Below, piece by piece: positions 1-7,334 of a stretch of 56,927 bases of DNA. Position 1 is the first letter of the stretch. Each line of letters opens with the position of its first letter. The position numbers and the translations under genes were made by a program. Under the pieces are notes generated by a model that was not told the DNA's origin, made no database searches, and saw only the letters and a program-made list of their open reading frames with translations. The stretch comes from Flavobacteriales bacterium (GTDB lineage: Bacteria; Bacteroidota; Bacteroidia; Flavobacteriales; Flavobacteriaceae): the NCBI GenBank assembly GCA_016777325.1, contig JADHRQ010000007.1, forward strand, positions 1 through 56,927, written 5' to 3'.

Positions 1-22
1 GTGTAATGTAACGGTTAACTTG

Positions 23-97
23 GGTGGAAGAGCGGTCTCGAACCGCCGACCTCCTGAACCACAATCAGGCGCTCTAACCAACTGAGCTACAACCACC
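23..97 (-). tRNA. tRNA-His (anticodon GTG)
   Basis: Read on the minus strand the stretch folds as a tRNA with D arm, T arm and a seven-base anticodon loop holding GTG, so it decodes His. The extra G at position -1 and the C discriminator expected of bacterial tRNA-His are present (bases 97 and 23). No 3' CCA is encoded, which is usual in this phylum. Acceptor pairs 5 and 6 read as T opposite T. A -7 promoter box lies ten bases upstream. Confidence 0.93.
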
Positions 98-107
98 ATT
101 TAGGTGG

Positions 108-115
108 CAAAAATA
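108..115 (-). promoter_or_regulatory. -7 promoter box (TATTTTTG) for tRNA-His
   Basis: On the minus strand this is an exact match to the Bacteroidota -7 element TAnnTTTG. The tRNA begins ten bases downstream, the spacing expected for a short 5' leader. No clear -33 TTTG is visible. Confidence 0.6.
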
Positions 116-153
116 GACATTTTGAAAATTATATTAAAGGATTTTTAAAAAAA

Positions 154-867
154 TTATAAGAGATCGAATATATTGTTAATGGCAATATTTTTTCTAGATT
201 GAAATGCTTCCGCATACTCTCTATCAATTAATCTTCCATAGTTTTTCGCCCTGTATTTGATACTTTCTATAAAATTATCAGAATTAATTTTAGTAGACTT
301 AGTAGATGAATCTTTGAGTACTTGACTTTTAAAAGCAAGAATAGCATCTTTTTTTATTTCAATAAAGTCAGATATATCTACTATTAGATCAGGATCAAAA
401 TCATTCCACTGTTGATAATTTAAATTTATTCTAGGTCTCCAGGGTGACTGATTTTCTCCCTCATAAGCAGTATCCAGCTTAGTTAAACCACTTAAAAAGG
501 CTGATTCATAAATTAAATCAGAAGCCTTACCATGATCAGAATGACGGTCAAATTGAGTTGGTGATAATATTATATCTGGCTGATAGAGTCTTATCATTTT
601 AATAACTTCAATTTGATTCTCCTTATTATTAAAAATAAACCCATCTTCAAAATCTAAATTTATTCGAAATTTTGAGCCTAGTATTGAAGAAGCTTCAGCT
701 GCTTCACTTTCTCTTAGTTCTACAGAACCATTTGTACCAAGTTCTCCTCTAGTTAGGTCTATAATCCCAACAGTTTTACCCATAGATGTTGATTTAGCTA
801 TTGTGCCACCACAACCCATTTCTACATCATCAGGATGGGCTCCAAATGCTAAGATATCAACTTTCAT
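154..867 (-). CDS. bshB1: BshB1-type bacillithiol biosynthesis deacetylase
   Basis: This 237-residue protein belongs to the PIG-L/LmbE zinc deacetylases. The N-terminal metal motif GAHPDDVE (residues 9-16) and the later HSDHG (about 109-113) are the family's zinc-binding pieces, and the TRGELGTNGS stretch is typical of the BshB1 branch. BshB1 removes the acetyl group from GlcNAc-malate in bacillithiol synthesis, in the cytoplasm. Its ATG overlaps the stop of the upstream PLP enzyme (ATGA), so the two are probably translationally coupled. The neighbouring peroxidase and Cys/Met enzyme fit a low-molecular-weight thiol role. BshA and BshC are not in the window, so the exact substrate is inferred from similarity. 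Confidence 0.88.
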   Translation of the reverse strand: MKVDILAFGAHPDDVEMGCGGTIAKSTSMGKTVGIIDLTRGELGTNGSVELRESEAAEASSILGSKFRINLDFEDGFIFNNKENQIEVIKMIRLYQPDIILSPTQFDRHSDHGKASDLIYESAFLSGLTKLDTAYEGENQSPWRPRINLNYQQWNDFDPDLIVDISDFIEIKKDAILAFKSQVLKDSSTKSTKINSDNFIESIKYRAKNYGRLIDREYAEAFQSRKNIAINNIFDLL

Positions 868-2021
868 TTTATTGATTTTTTTATTGCTTGGTCTAGATCT
901 TCATAAAGATCTTCATAAGATTCAATTCCTACAGATAATCTAATAAGCTTATCCCCTATTCCCTGAATATCTCTTTCTTCTTGAGTCATTAACCCATGGG
1001 AAGTTTTCATTGGAAAGTTTACTGTAGTTTCAACTCCTGCAAGACTCATTCCAGGCTTAATTATTTTCAATGATTTAAGAAAATCATACACATCTACATT
1101 CTTGTTTAAATCAAAAGACATCATTGCACCAAAGTCATTCATTTGAGATTTAGCTAGCTCATGTGATGGATGTGATTTTAGTCCTGGATAATAAACTCTA
1201 GAAATATTAGTATTTTCATCTAACATCTTAGCTAAAATTTTTGCATTATTAGTCTGCTCTTTCACTCTAATAAGTAAAGTTTTCATACTCCTCTCTAATA
1301 ACCAAACTGTATAATCGCTTAAATTTCCACCAAAATTTTTAGCTGAATTAAGTATTTTTTCAATTCTAGATTCAGAACTTATTACAGCTCCTGCAGATAT
1401 ATCACTATGTCCACCAAGATATTTTGTGGCACTATGAATAACAATGTCTATTCCATGATCAATTGGGTTTTGATTAACGGGACTAGCGAAAGTGTTGTCA
1501 ATCATTGTCCAAATTCCTTTTTCTTTAGCAATAGATGAAACTGATTTTAAATCAACAATTTTTAGCAATGGATTGCTTGGAGTTTCAACATAAATCCCTA
1601 CGGTGTTGTCTTTTATTTCATCTGAAAAACTTATTGGATCAAGACTTTTTGTAAAAGAGTAATCTATTCCAAACTTATCAAATTCTGTCTGTACAAAATT
1701 TCTTGTGCCTCCATAAAGATCATTTTGAAAAATTATATGATCACCTGTCTTTACATTTGCCATTATGGAAGTACTAATAGCAGCCATTCCTGATGTAAAT
1801 ATTAAGGCTTTTTCACCATTTTCAAGTGAAGCTATTTTTTTTGATAAGAACTCCTGATTAGGGGTATTAAAATATCTGGGATAAGGTTTGCTTTCTGAAT
1901 CACCACTAAACCAAGGATAAGTAGTAGACATAAACAATGGAGAAACAATTCCTTGATACATTGTATCTTTTATTTCACCCTCATGAACACATCTAGTTGA
2001 AAACTTTTTTTTAGTCACCAT
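864..2021 (-). CDS. Cys/Met metabolism PLP-dependent enzyme (cystathionine gamma-synthase/lyase family)
   Basis: The protein is a fold-type I PLP enzyme of the MetB/MetC/cystathionine gamma-lyase family. Visible marks are the TSGMAAIS cofactor loop, the YGGTRN substrate loop, DNTFASP, and the Schiff-base lysine in SATKYLGGHSD. I place the start at base 2021 (MVTKKKF), giving 385 residues. An earlier in-frame start would add an unconserved tail buried in the upstream gene. It overlaps the upstream peroxidase gene by 11 bases and the downstream bshB1 by 4. Between lyase and synthase I cannot decide from sequence. Supplying cysteine or homocysteine next to a bacillithiol gene makes gamma-lyase a reasonable guess. 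Confidence 0.85.
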   Translation of the reverse strand: MVTKKKFSTRCVHEGEIKDTMYQGIVSPLFMSTTYPWFSGDSESKPYPRYFNTPNQEFLSKKIASLENGEKALIFTSGMAAISTSIMANVKTGDHIIFQNDLYGGTRNFVQTEFDKFGIDYSFTKSLDPISFSDEIKDNTVGIYVETPSNPLLKIVDLKSVSSIAKEKGIWTMIDNTFASPVNQNPIDHGIDIVIHSATKYLGGHSDISAGAVISSESRIEKILNSAKNFGGNLSDYTVWLLERSMKTLLIRVKEQTNNAKILAKMLDENTNISRVYYPGLKSHPSHELAKSQMNDFGAMMSFDLNKNVDVYDFLKSLKIIKPGMSLAGVETTVNFPMKTSHGLMTQEERDIQGIGDKLIRLSVGIESYEDLYEDLDQAIKKSIK

Positions 2022-2565
2022 TTGTAATCCAAGATACAATTTCTTCAGAATCTGGTCTAGTCCTTGGTGCAATAATTTTCTCAATTTTACCATCTTTATT
2101 AATCAGGTATTTTTGGAAGTTCCAGGTGACTTTAGAGTCTTTGAAATCATTTTTAGATTTTTGAGTAAGAAACTGGTAGATAGGATGTTTTTTAGATCCT
2201 TTAACAACTACTTTACTCATCATAGGAAAAGTTACTCCATAATTTTCTTCACAGAAGTCCTTAATTTGCTCGTTTGAGCCTGGCTCTTGCCATAGGAAAT
2301 CGTTGGATGGAAAACCAATAATTACAAAATTAAAGTCTTTGTACTGTGAGTAAAGTTTTTGAAGAGATTCATATTGATATGTTAGACCACACTTAGAGGC
2401 TGTGTTAACAATCATAACTTTTTTTCCTTTGAGCTCAGAAAAATCGAAGATATTTCCTGAAATATCAGCAACTTTAAACTGGTGAATAGAATCATCAGTT
2501 GAAATCTGTGAACTAGCAGTTAGACTCATAGTTAATAATATTGAAGTTAATAATTGTTTTAACAT
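2011..2565 (-). CDS. Glutathione peroxidase-family thiol peroxidase, exported, without the usual resolving Cys
   Basis: This 184-residue protein has an N-terminal signal-like segment (residues 1-20, ending TASSQ) and then a GPx fold. The peroxidatic Cys59 lies in NTASKCGLT, Gln93 in WQEPG, and the Trp-Asn pair in WNFQKYL, so the catalytic tetrad is intact. The FPCNQF motif that carries the resolving Cys in thioredoxin-dependent members reads FPSNDF here; the only other Cys is Cys105. It probably reduces peroxides or lipid hydroperoxides in the periplasm. It heads a coupled gene set with the PLP enzyme and bshB1. A -7 box lies only seven bases before the ATG. Confidence 0.87.
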   Translation of the reverse strand: MLKQLLTSILLTMSLTASSQISTDDSIHQFKVADISGNIFDFSELKGKKVMIVNTASKCGLTYQYESLQKLYSQYKDFNFVIIGFPSNDFLWQEPGSNEQIKDFCEENYGVTFPMMSKVVVKGSKKHPIYQFLTQKSKNDFKDSKVTWNFQKYLINKDGKIEKIIAPRTRPDSEEIVSWITNGD

Positions 2566-2572
2566 AACGATG

Positions 2573-2580
2573 CAAATATA
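2573..2580 (-). promoter_or_regulatory. -7 promoter box (TATATTTG) for the peroxidase-PLP-bshB1 operon
   Basis: This is an exact TAnnTTTG match on the minus strand. A TTTG (2605-2608) lies 24 bases upstream, slightly wide for the -33 element. The ATG starts seven bases downstream, so the transcript may be nearly leaderless. Confidence 0.55.
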
Positions 2581-2614
2581 ACTTTATATAGAAAGTAGGA
2601 TTCACAAAGAACTG

Positions 2615-3316
2615 TTAAATAGAATTAACTATTCCTAAAAGTTGATCAAATTTTGTCGACGCACCTCCAACTAAAACACCGTCAACATTAGCAGAAGACA
2701 AAATATCTTTTGAATTAGATGGGTTTACACTTCCACCATAAAGTATTGGAATATTTTCAAGAGAATGATCAATAAGTGTATTTTTTACTTTTGTATGAAT
2801 TTCTTCAATATGATCAATAGATGCAGTTTCTCCAGTTCCAATTGCCCATGTAGGTTCATATGCAAGAGTTAATTTTAAATTGTCATTATTCATAAGATTA
2901 TTTTTAATTAATTCAAATGGAACTTGCTCATAACTATCAAAACAGAATATAACATCTATTTCAGAATTTAAAACAGTTTCTAACTTCTTGTTTACTTTAT
3001 CGTCTGATTCATTAAATTTAGATCTTCTTTCTGAATGACCAAGAATTGTCTTAGTGATACCTATTTCTTTTAATTGATCTAAACAAACTCCGCCAGTATA
3101 GGATCCTAAAGTTTTATAGTCAAAGTTTTGACTAATAACATTTACATCAGATTCCTTTAAGATATTAACAATAGAATCTATATATAAACTAGTAGGTGCA
3201 ACTTCAATATTTAAATACTCTTTTTTTGATATTGATTTGATGTTATTAGCTAAAGCTATTGAGTCTTCTTTATTTAAACTCATTTTCCAATTTCCTACAA
3301 TGTGTAAATTTTTCAT
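2615..3316 (-). CDS. tpiA: Triose-phosphate isomerase
   Basis: This 233-residue TIM barrel interconverts dihydroxyacetone phosphate and glyceraldehyde 3-phosphate in glycolysis. The family marks are GNWKMS near the N-terminus (active-site Asn and Lys), LGHSERR (catalytic His), YEPTWAIGTGE (catalytic Glu plus the mobile lid) and the phosphate-binding YGGSVNP and GVLVGGAS. It is slightly shorter than the common 250 residues, with no missing active-site element. One base separates it from the upstream DUF1599 gene, so the two are probably co-transcribed. Confidence 0.97.
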   Translation of the reverse strand: MKNLHIVGNWKMSLNKEDSIALANNIKSISKKEYLNIEVAPTSLYIDSIVNILKESDVNVISQNFDYKTLGSYTGGVCLDQLKEIGITKTILGHSERRSKFNESDDKVNKKLETVLNSEIDVIFCFDSYEQVPFELIKNNLMNNDNLKLTLAYEPTWAIGTGETASIDHIEEIHTKVKNTLIDHSLENIPILYGGSVNPSNSKDILSSANVDGVLVGGASTKFDQLLGIVNSI

Positions 3317-3317
3317 A

Positions 3318-3854
3318 TTATTCTTTTAGTAAAATTTGAGCAAAAACAGAATAATTTAAAATATCTTGAAAATTAGCATCAATCCCCTCACTAACATTTG
3401 TCTTTCCATCATTTTTTAAAATACTCTTCATTCTATAAATTTTCTGAATTATTAAGTCTGTTAAGCTAATTACCTCCATTTCCCTCCATGCTTCACCGTA
3501 ATCATGATTCTTATCTAACATTAATTCAAACGTTTCATTAACGCTTTTATCATAAAGATCAATTATTTGGTTAGAATCTAGATCTGGCTCATCTACAACT
3601 CCTTTTTCTAACTGAATTAAACCCATGATAGAATAATTAATAATACCATAAAACTCAGCTGTTTGACCTTCTGCAATCTTATTATTTATATTATTTTGAA
3701 GATTCCTAATTCTTTGAGCTTTAATATTAATTTGGTCAACCAAAGAAATAATTCTTAATACCCTCCATGAAGAACCATAATCAGAGTTTTTATCAATAAA
3801 AATTTTTCTTGATTTGCTTATTATTTTATGATATTGTGACTTTGTATATTCCAT
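3318..3854 (-). CDS. DUF1599 domain protein with two tandem repeats
   Basis: I start this protein at MEYTKSQ (base 3854), giving 178 residues, because upstream in-frame codons run into the divergent folP. It has two copies of the DUF1599 motif: DKNSDYGSSWRVLRIISLVD and, about 90 residues later, DKNHDYGEAWREMEVISLTD. Each is followed by a basic helix and an NYS segment. DUF1599 is also named nucleotide-modification-associated domain 1. Its biochemical role is not something I can state. In flavobacteria it is commonly next to folP, as here, where the genes diverge across 40 bases. Confidence 0.85.
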   Translation of the reverse strand: MEYTKSQYHKIISKSRKIFIDKNSDYGSSWRVLRIISLVDQINIKAQRIRNLQNNINNKIAEGQTAEFYGIINYSIMGLIQLEKGVVDEPDLDSNQIIDLYDKSVNETFELMLDKNHDYGEAWREMEVISLTDLIIQKIYRMKSILKNDGKTNVSEGIDANFQDILNYSVFAQILLKE

Positions 3855-3868
3855 ATGAGATTTTAGCA

Positions 3869-3876
3869 TAAATTTG
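3869..3876 (+). promoter_or_regulatory. -7 promoter box (TAAATTTG) for folP
   Basis: This is an exact TAnnTTTG match 18 bases before the preferred folP ATG (3895). A TTTG at 3841-3844 could be the -33 element, though the 24-base gap is long. The box overlaps a possible upstream TTG start, which argues for the ATG. Confidence 0.5.
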
Positions 3877-3894
3877 GAAAAGAAGATTAAAAGT

Positions 3895-4716
3895 ATGACT
3901 TTAAATTGTAATGGAAAAATATTAGATTTCTCTACTAAAAAAATTATGGGAATTGTTAATATTTCAAAGGATTCTTTTTTTGATGGAGGCCAATATGATA
4001 CTATTGACAAAGTAAATAATCAAGTTTCAAAACTTATCTCAAATGGTGCCGATATAATAGACTTAGGTGCTGCAAGTTCAAAACCTGGATCTAAGTTGAT
4101 AAAACCTGAAGAAGAATATGATTTGATTCACAATTACATTAATGAACTAACTTCAAATTTCAGTGAAGTATTATTTTCAATTGACACATATAATTCTTCT
4201 ATTGCAGATTTCGCATTATCTAAGGGATTTTCTTTAGTAAATGATATTAGCTCTGGCAAATATGATAAAAACATATTTCAAGTAATCAAAAAATATAATG
4301 CAGGATATATAATGATGCACATGAAAGGGGATCCAATTAATATGCAAGAAAATACAAACTATGATAATGTAGTTGATTCTATAGTTTCATTTTTTAAACT
4401 GAAAATAAATGAACTCGAAAAACTAGGTTTTTCTAATATTATTATAGATCCAGGATTTGGATTTGGAAAAAGTATTGATGATAATTATGAAATTTTAAAA
4501 AATTTAAAAGTTTTAAAATCACTTGAAAGACCAATTATGGCTGGATTATCTAGAAAATCTATGATCTATAAAGTTTTGAATAACTCCCCAAAAGAAGCTC
4601 TTAATGGAACGACAGTTCTTAACACATTAGCACTAGATAAAGGCGCAAGCATAATAAGAGTTCATGATGTAAAAGAAGCTATGGAATGCAAAAAGATTTT
4701 AGAAAAACTAGACTAA
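3895..4716 (+). CDS. folP: Dihydropteroate synthase
   Basis: FolP joins p-aminobenzoate to dihydropterin pyrophosphate in folate synthesis. The protein has the N-terminal MGIVNISKDSFFDGG pterin/pyrophosphate motif, the SIDTYNS strand, NDISSG, IIDPGFGFGKS and a C-terminal IIRVHDVKE with the family's Arg and His. Starting at the ATG at 3895 gives 273 residues, the usual length; a TTG at 3874 would add seven residues but overlaps the promoter box. Its 3' end overlaps the convergent ABC transporter gene by nine bases. It diverges from the DUF1599 gene. Confidence 0.95.
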   Translation: MTLNCNGKILDFSTKKIMGIVNISKDSFFDGGQYDTIDKVNNQVSKLISNGADIIDLGAASSKPGSKLIKPEEEYDLIHNYINELTSNFSEVLFSIDTYNSSIADFALSKGFSLVNDISSGKYDKNIFQVIKKYNAGYIMMHMKGDPINMQENTNYDNVVDSIVSFFKLKINELEKLGFSNIIIDPGFGFGKSIDDNYEILKNLKVLKSLERPIMAGLSRKSMIYKVLNNSPKEALNGTTVLNTLALDKGASIIRVHDVKEAMECKKILEKLD

Positions 4717-6474
4717 TTCACTTTCAATAAATTGTTCCTCATATAACTTTTTAAACTTTCCGTTTGGAATATTCAATAATTCTTTATGATTTCCATATTC
4801 CAAAATTTTGCCATTTTCCATATAAATTATTTTATCTGCACTTTCTACTGTGGATAATCTATGAGCTATTATGATTGAAGTTTTACCCTTAGTTATTTTT
4901 TTTGTTGCATTTTTAATTAAGTCTTCCGAATATGAATCAATAGAAGATGTAGCCTCATCTAATATCAAAATATCAGGATTATTTACTAAAACTCTTAAAA
5001 AAGCAATTAATTGTTTTTGACCAGCCGAAAGGGTACTACCCCTCTCACTAACATTAAAGTCATATCCACCTGGAAGAGACATAATAAAATCATGAATGTC
5101 AAGATCTTTAGCAGATTTCTCTACATCTTTAATTGATATTTTATTATTAAACAATGTAATGTTGTTATAAATGGTATCAGCAAATAAGAAAACATCTTGA
5201 AGTATTACACCTATTTTCTCTCTAAGATTTTCTAGCTTAAATTCATTAATATTCTTTCCATCAATAAGAATGCTTCCCAAATCAATTTCATAGAACTTTG
5301 TTATGAGATTAGTAATTGTTGTCTTACCACTTCCTGTTGGGCCTACAATTGCGGTTGTTTCACCAGGGTTAATAGTAAATGATATATCATCTATTACAAG
5401 TTGATTTTCAACATAAGAGAAGCTAACATTCTTAAATTCAATTAAACCATCAAATGAAGCTTGTTTAATATCACCATTATCATTTATTTCTAAATCATCT
5501 TCAAGAATTTTAAATATTCTTTCTGTTGACACCATTCCCATTTGTAGGGTGTTAAACCTATCAGCAATTTGCCTAAGAGGACGAAATAAAAGCCCTGACA
5601 TTGAAATAAATAGAAATAATGTACCTAAGGAAATACTTTCTCCATTCAAATTATTAAAACCTCCCCACCAAACTAATAAACCAATACATATTGAAGTAGA
5701 TATCTCAGCAATAGGAAAGAAAATTGAATTAATCCAAACTGTTCTAAGCCATGCATCTCTATGTTTAATGTTTATATCATTAAAATTTTTAATTTCTAAA
5801 TGCTCTCTATTAAAGATTTGAACAATTTTAACCCCACTGATTCTTTCTTGGACGAATGAGTTTAAATTTGCAACTTCCTTTCTAACACTTTCAAAAGCAA
5901 CTTTCATAGATTTTTGAAATATTCTAGTTGCGTAAATAAGAATTGGAAAAATTGAAATTACCACAATAGTAAGCTCAAGGTTTATAATTGTCATAACAGT
6001 TAAAACTGTTACCATCTTTAAGACATCAGCAATAATAATAAATAATCCTTGTGAAAAAATACTTGCAATCGTTTCAATATCATTAACAGTTCTTGTAACT
6101 AATCTTCCAACAGCATTTTTGTCAAAAAAAGACATTTTAAATCTTAAAATTTTATTAAACACTTTTACTCTTAAATTTTTAATCACCTTCTGACCAAGCC
6201 AGTTAGCATAATATGTAAATAAAAACATGAATAAAACTTCAAGAAAAAGCACTGCAATCATTATTAAAATTATTGATTGCACCCCATCATAGTTTTTTAG
6301 AAGTAAGTAATCGTCAACAACTACTTTCAATAAGTAAGGTGTTAGGGTAGAAAGAAGAGAAATTAAAATAGCAGAAGTTAAAACTCCATAAAAAGTAATA
6401 TTATATGGCTTTACAAATACTAAAAGTTTTGTAAATAGTTTTACATCAAAGATTTTACCTTTTATTTTTTCCAA
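4708..6474 (-). CDS. MsbA-like ABC exporter (fused permease and ATPase)
   Basis: This 588-residue half-transporter has about six membrane segments in residues 20-300 and a C-terminal ATPase domain. The ATPase shows Walker A GPTGSGKTT, a signature loop written LSAGQKQ instead of LSGGQ, Walker B ILILDEATSSID and the switch His in IIAHRLST. It would act as a dimer in the inner membrane; lipid or drug export is the usual role, and the substrate is unknown. The start is TTG at 6474: an in-frame stop lies shortly upstream and there is no ATG between. It overlaps truA by 13 bases, so the pair is coupled. Confidence 0.9.
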   Translation of the reverse strand: MEKIKGKIFDVKLFTKLLVFVKPYNITFYGVLTSAILISLLSTLTPYLLKVVVDDYLLLKNYDGVQSIILIMIAVLFLEVLFMFLFTYYANWLGQKVIKNLRVKVFNKILRFKMSFFDKNAVGRLVTRTVNDIETIASIFSQGLFIIIADVLKMVTVLTVMTIINLELTIVVISIFPILIYATRIFQKSMKVAFESVRKEVANLNSFVQERISGVKIVQIFNREHLEIKNFNDINIKHRDAWLRTVWINSIFFPIAEISTSICIGLLVWWGGFNNLNGESISLGTLFLFISMSGLLFRPLRQIADRFNTLQMGMVSTERIFKILEDDLEINDNGDIKQASFDGLIEFKNVSFSYVENQLVIDDISFTINPGETTAIVGPTGSGKTTITNLITKFYEIDLGSILIDGKNINEFKLENLREKIGVILQDVFLFADTIYNNITLFNNKISIKDVEKSAKDLDIHDFIMSLPGGYDFNVSERGSTLSAGQKQLIAFLRVLVNNPDILILDEATSSIDSYSEDLIKNATKKITKGKTSIIIAHRLSTVESADKIIYMENGKILEYGNHKELLNIPNGKFKKLYEEQFIESELV

Positions 6475-7220
6475 GTCTTTATAAATTTTTGAGGGTAAGT
6501 TACATTAGTTAAGAACAATCCGGATGAAGGTACAGATAAACCTGCTTCACTCCTATCTCTAGAATCTAATATTTTTTGAAAATCAGTATCAGAAATTTTT
6601 AAACTTCCTATCTCTATCATAGTTCCCACTATTGATCTAACCATGTTTCTTAGAAATCTATTTGCTGTGATTTTAAATTTAATACCGTCATCTAAAAAAT
6701 CCCATTTTGCATAGGAGATATCACAATTATAAGTCTTTACATCTGTATTAGATTTAGAAAAGCATTTAAAATCAAGATGATTTATAAGTCTGATGCAACT
6801 TTTATTCATTTTTTTGATATCTAAATCATGTTTAAGATAATATGAAAACCTATAATTAAATGGATTTTTTTTTAAATTAATAAAATATTCATAAGTTCTT
6901 GATGAAGCGTCAAATCTAGCATGAGAATCATCAGTGACTAAAGATATGGATTCAATAGCTATATCCTTAGGGAGCATCTTGTTCATTGATTTACAAAACT
7001 GACCTTGTTCAAAATCTATATCAATATCAAAATGTGCAAACATTTGTCTTGCATGAACACCAGTATCTGTTCTTCCAGCTAAAGTTAAACTACAAATTAC
7101 ACGTAGGTACTTATTCATATTCGTTTCAATAGTTTCCTGGACAGTCAATAAATTAGGCTGTTTCTGTAATCCATGATAATTTGATCCATCATAAGAAAAT
7201 TCAATGAAATACCTTGGCAT
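6462..7220 (-). CDS. truA: tRNA pseudouridine synthase A
   Basis: TruA makes pseudouridine at positions 38-40 of the anticodon arm. The 252-residue protein has YDGSNYHGLQKQ at the N-terminus and the catalytic aspartate in AGRTDTGVHA. RFLRNMVRSIVG in the C-terminal half is the other conserved block. The length is normal. It heads a two-gene unit with the ABC exporter and diverges from rho across 114 bases. Confidence 0.96.
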   Translation of the reverse strand: MPRYFIEFSYDGSNYHGLQKQPNLLTVQETIETNMNKYLRVICSLTLAGRTDTGVHARQMFAHFDIDIDFEQGQFCKSMNKMLPKDIAIESISLVTDDSHARFDASSRTYEYFINLKKNPFNYRFSYYLKHDLDIKKMNKSCIRLINHLDFKCFSKSNTDVKTYNCDISYAKWDFLDDGIKFKITANRFLRNMVRSIVGTMIEIGSLKISDTDFQKILDSRDRSEAGLSVPSSGLFLTNVTYPQKFIKTWKK

Positions 7221-7238
7221 AATGAGTTAAATTAGATA

Positions 7239-7271
7239 TTTGCTGAAATTAAAAATAAATTCTTAAATTTG
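7239..7271 (+). promoter_or_regulatory. Promoter for rho (TTTG, 21-base spacer, TAAATTTG)
   Basis: TTTG at 7239-7242 and TAAATTTG at 7264-7271 match the two halves of the Bacteroidota housekeeping promoter with a 21-base gap. It is one of the two most complete promoters in the window. The predicted transcript has a leader of nearly 60 bases, the longest here. That leaves room for the autogenous control known for rho in other bacteria, but I see no specific structure. Confidence 0.6.
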
Positions 7272-7334
7272 AGTTAATATTTCTTCCAAGAAGTACTTTT
7301 CTATTAACATTTCAAATCAAAACTTACTATACAC

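Noticed and set aside
3855-4010. N-terminal extension of the DUF1599 frame
   Set aside because: The upstream segment is hydrophobic and unlike the family, and it overlaps the folP promoter and coding start on the other strand.
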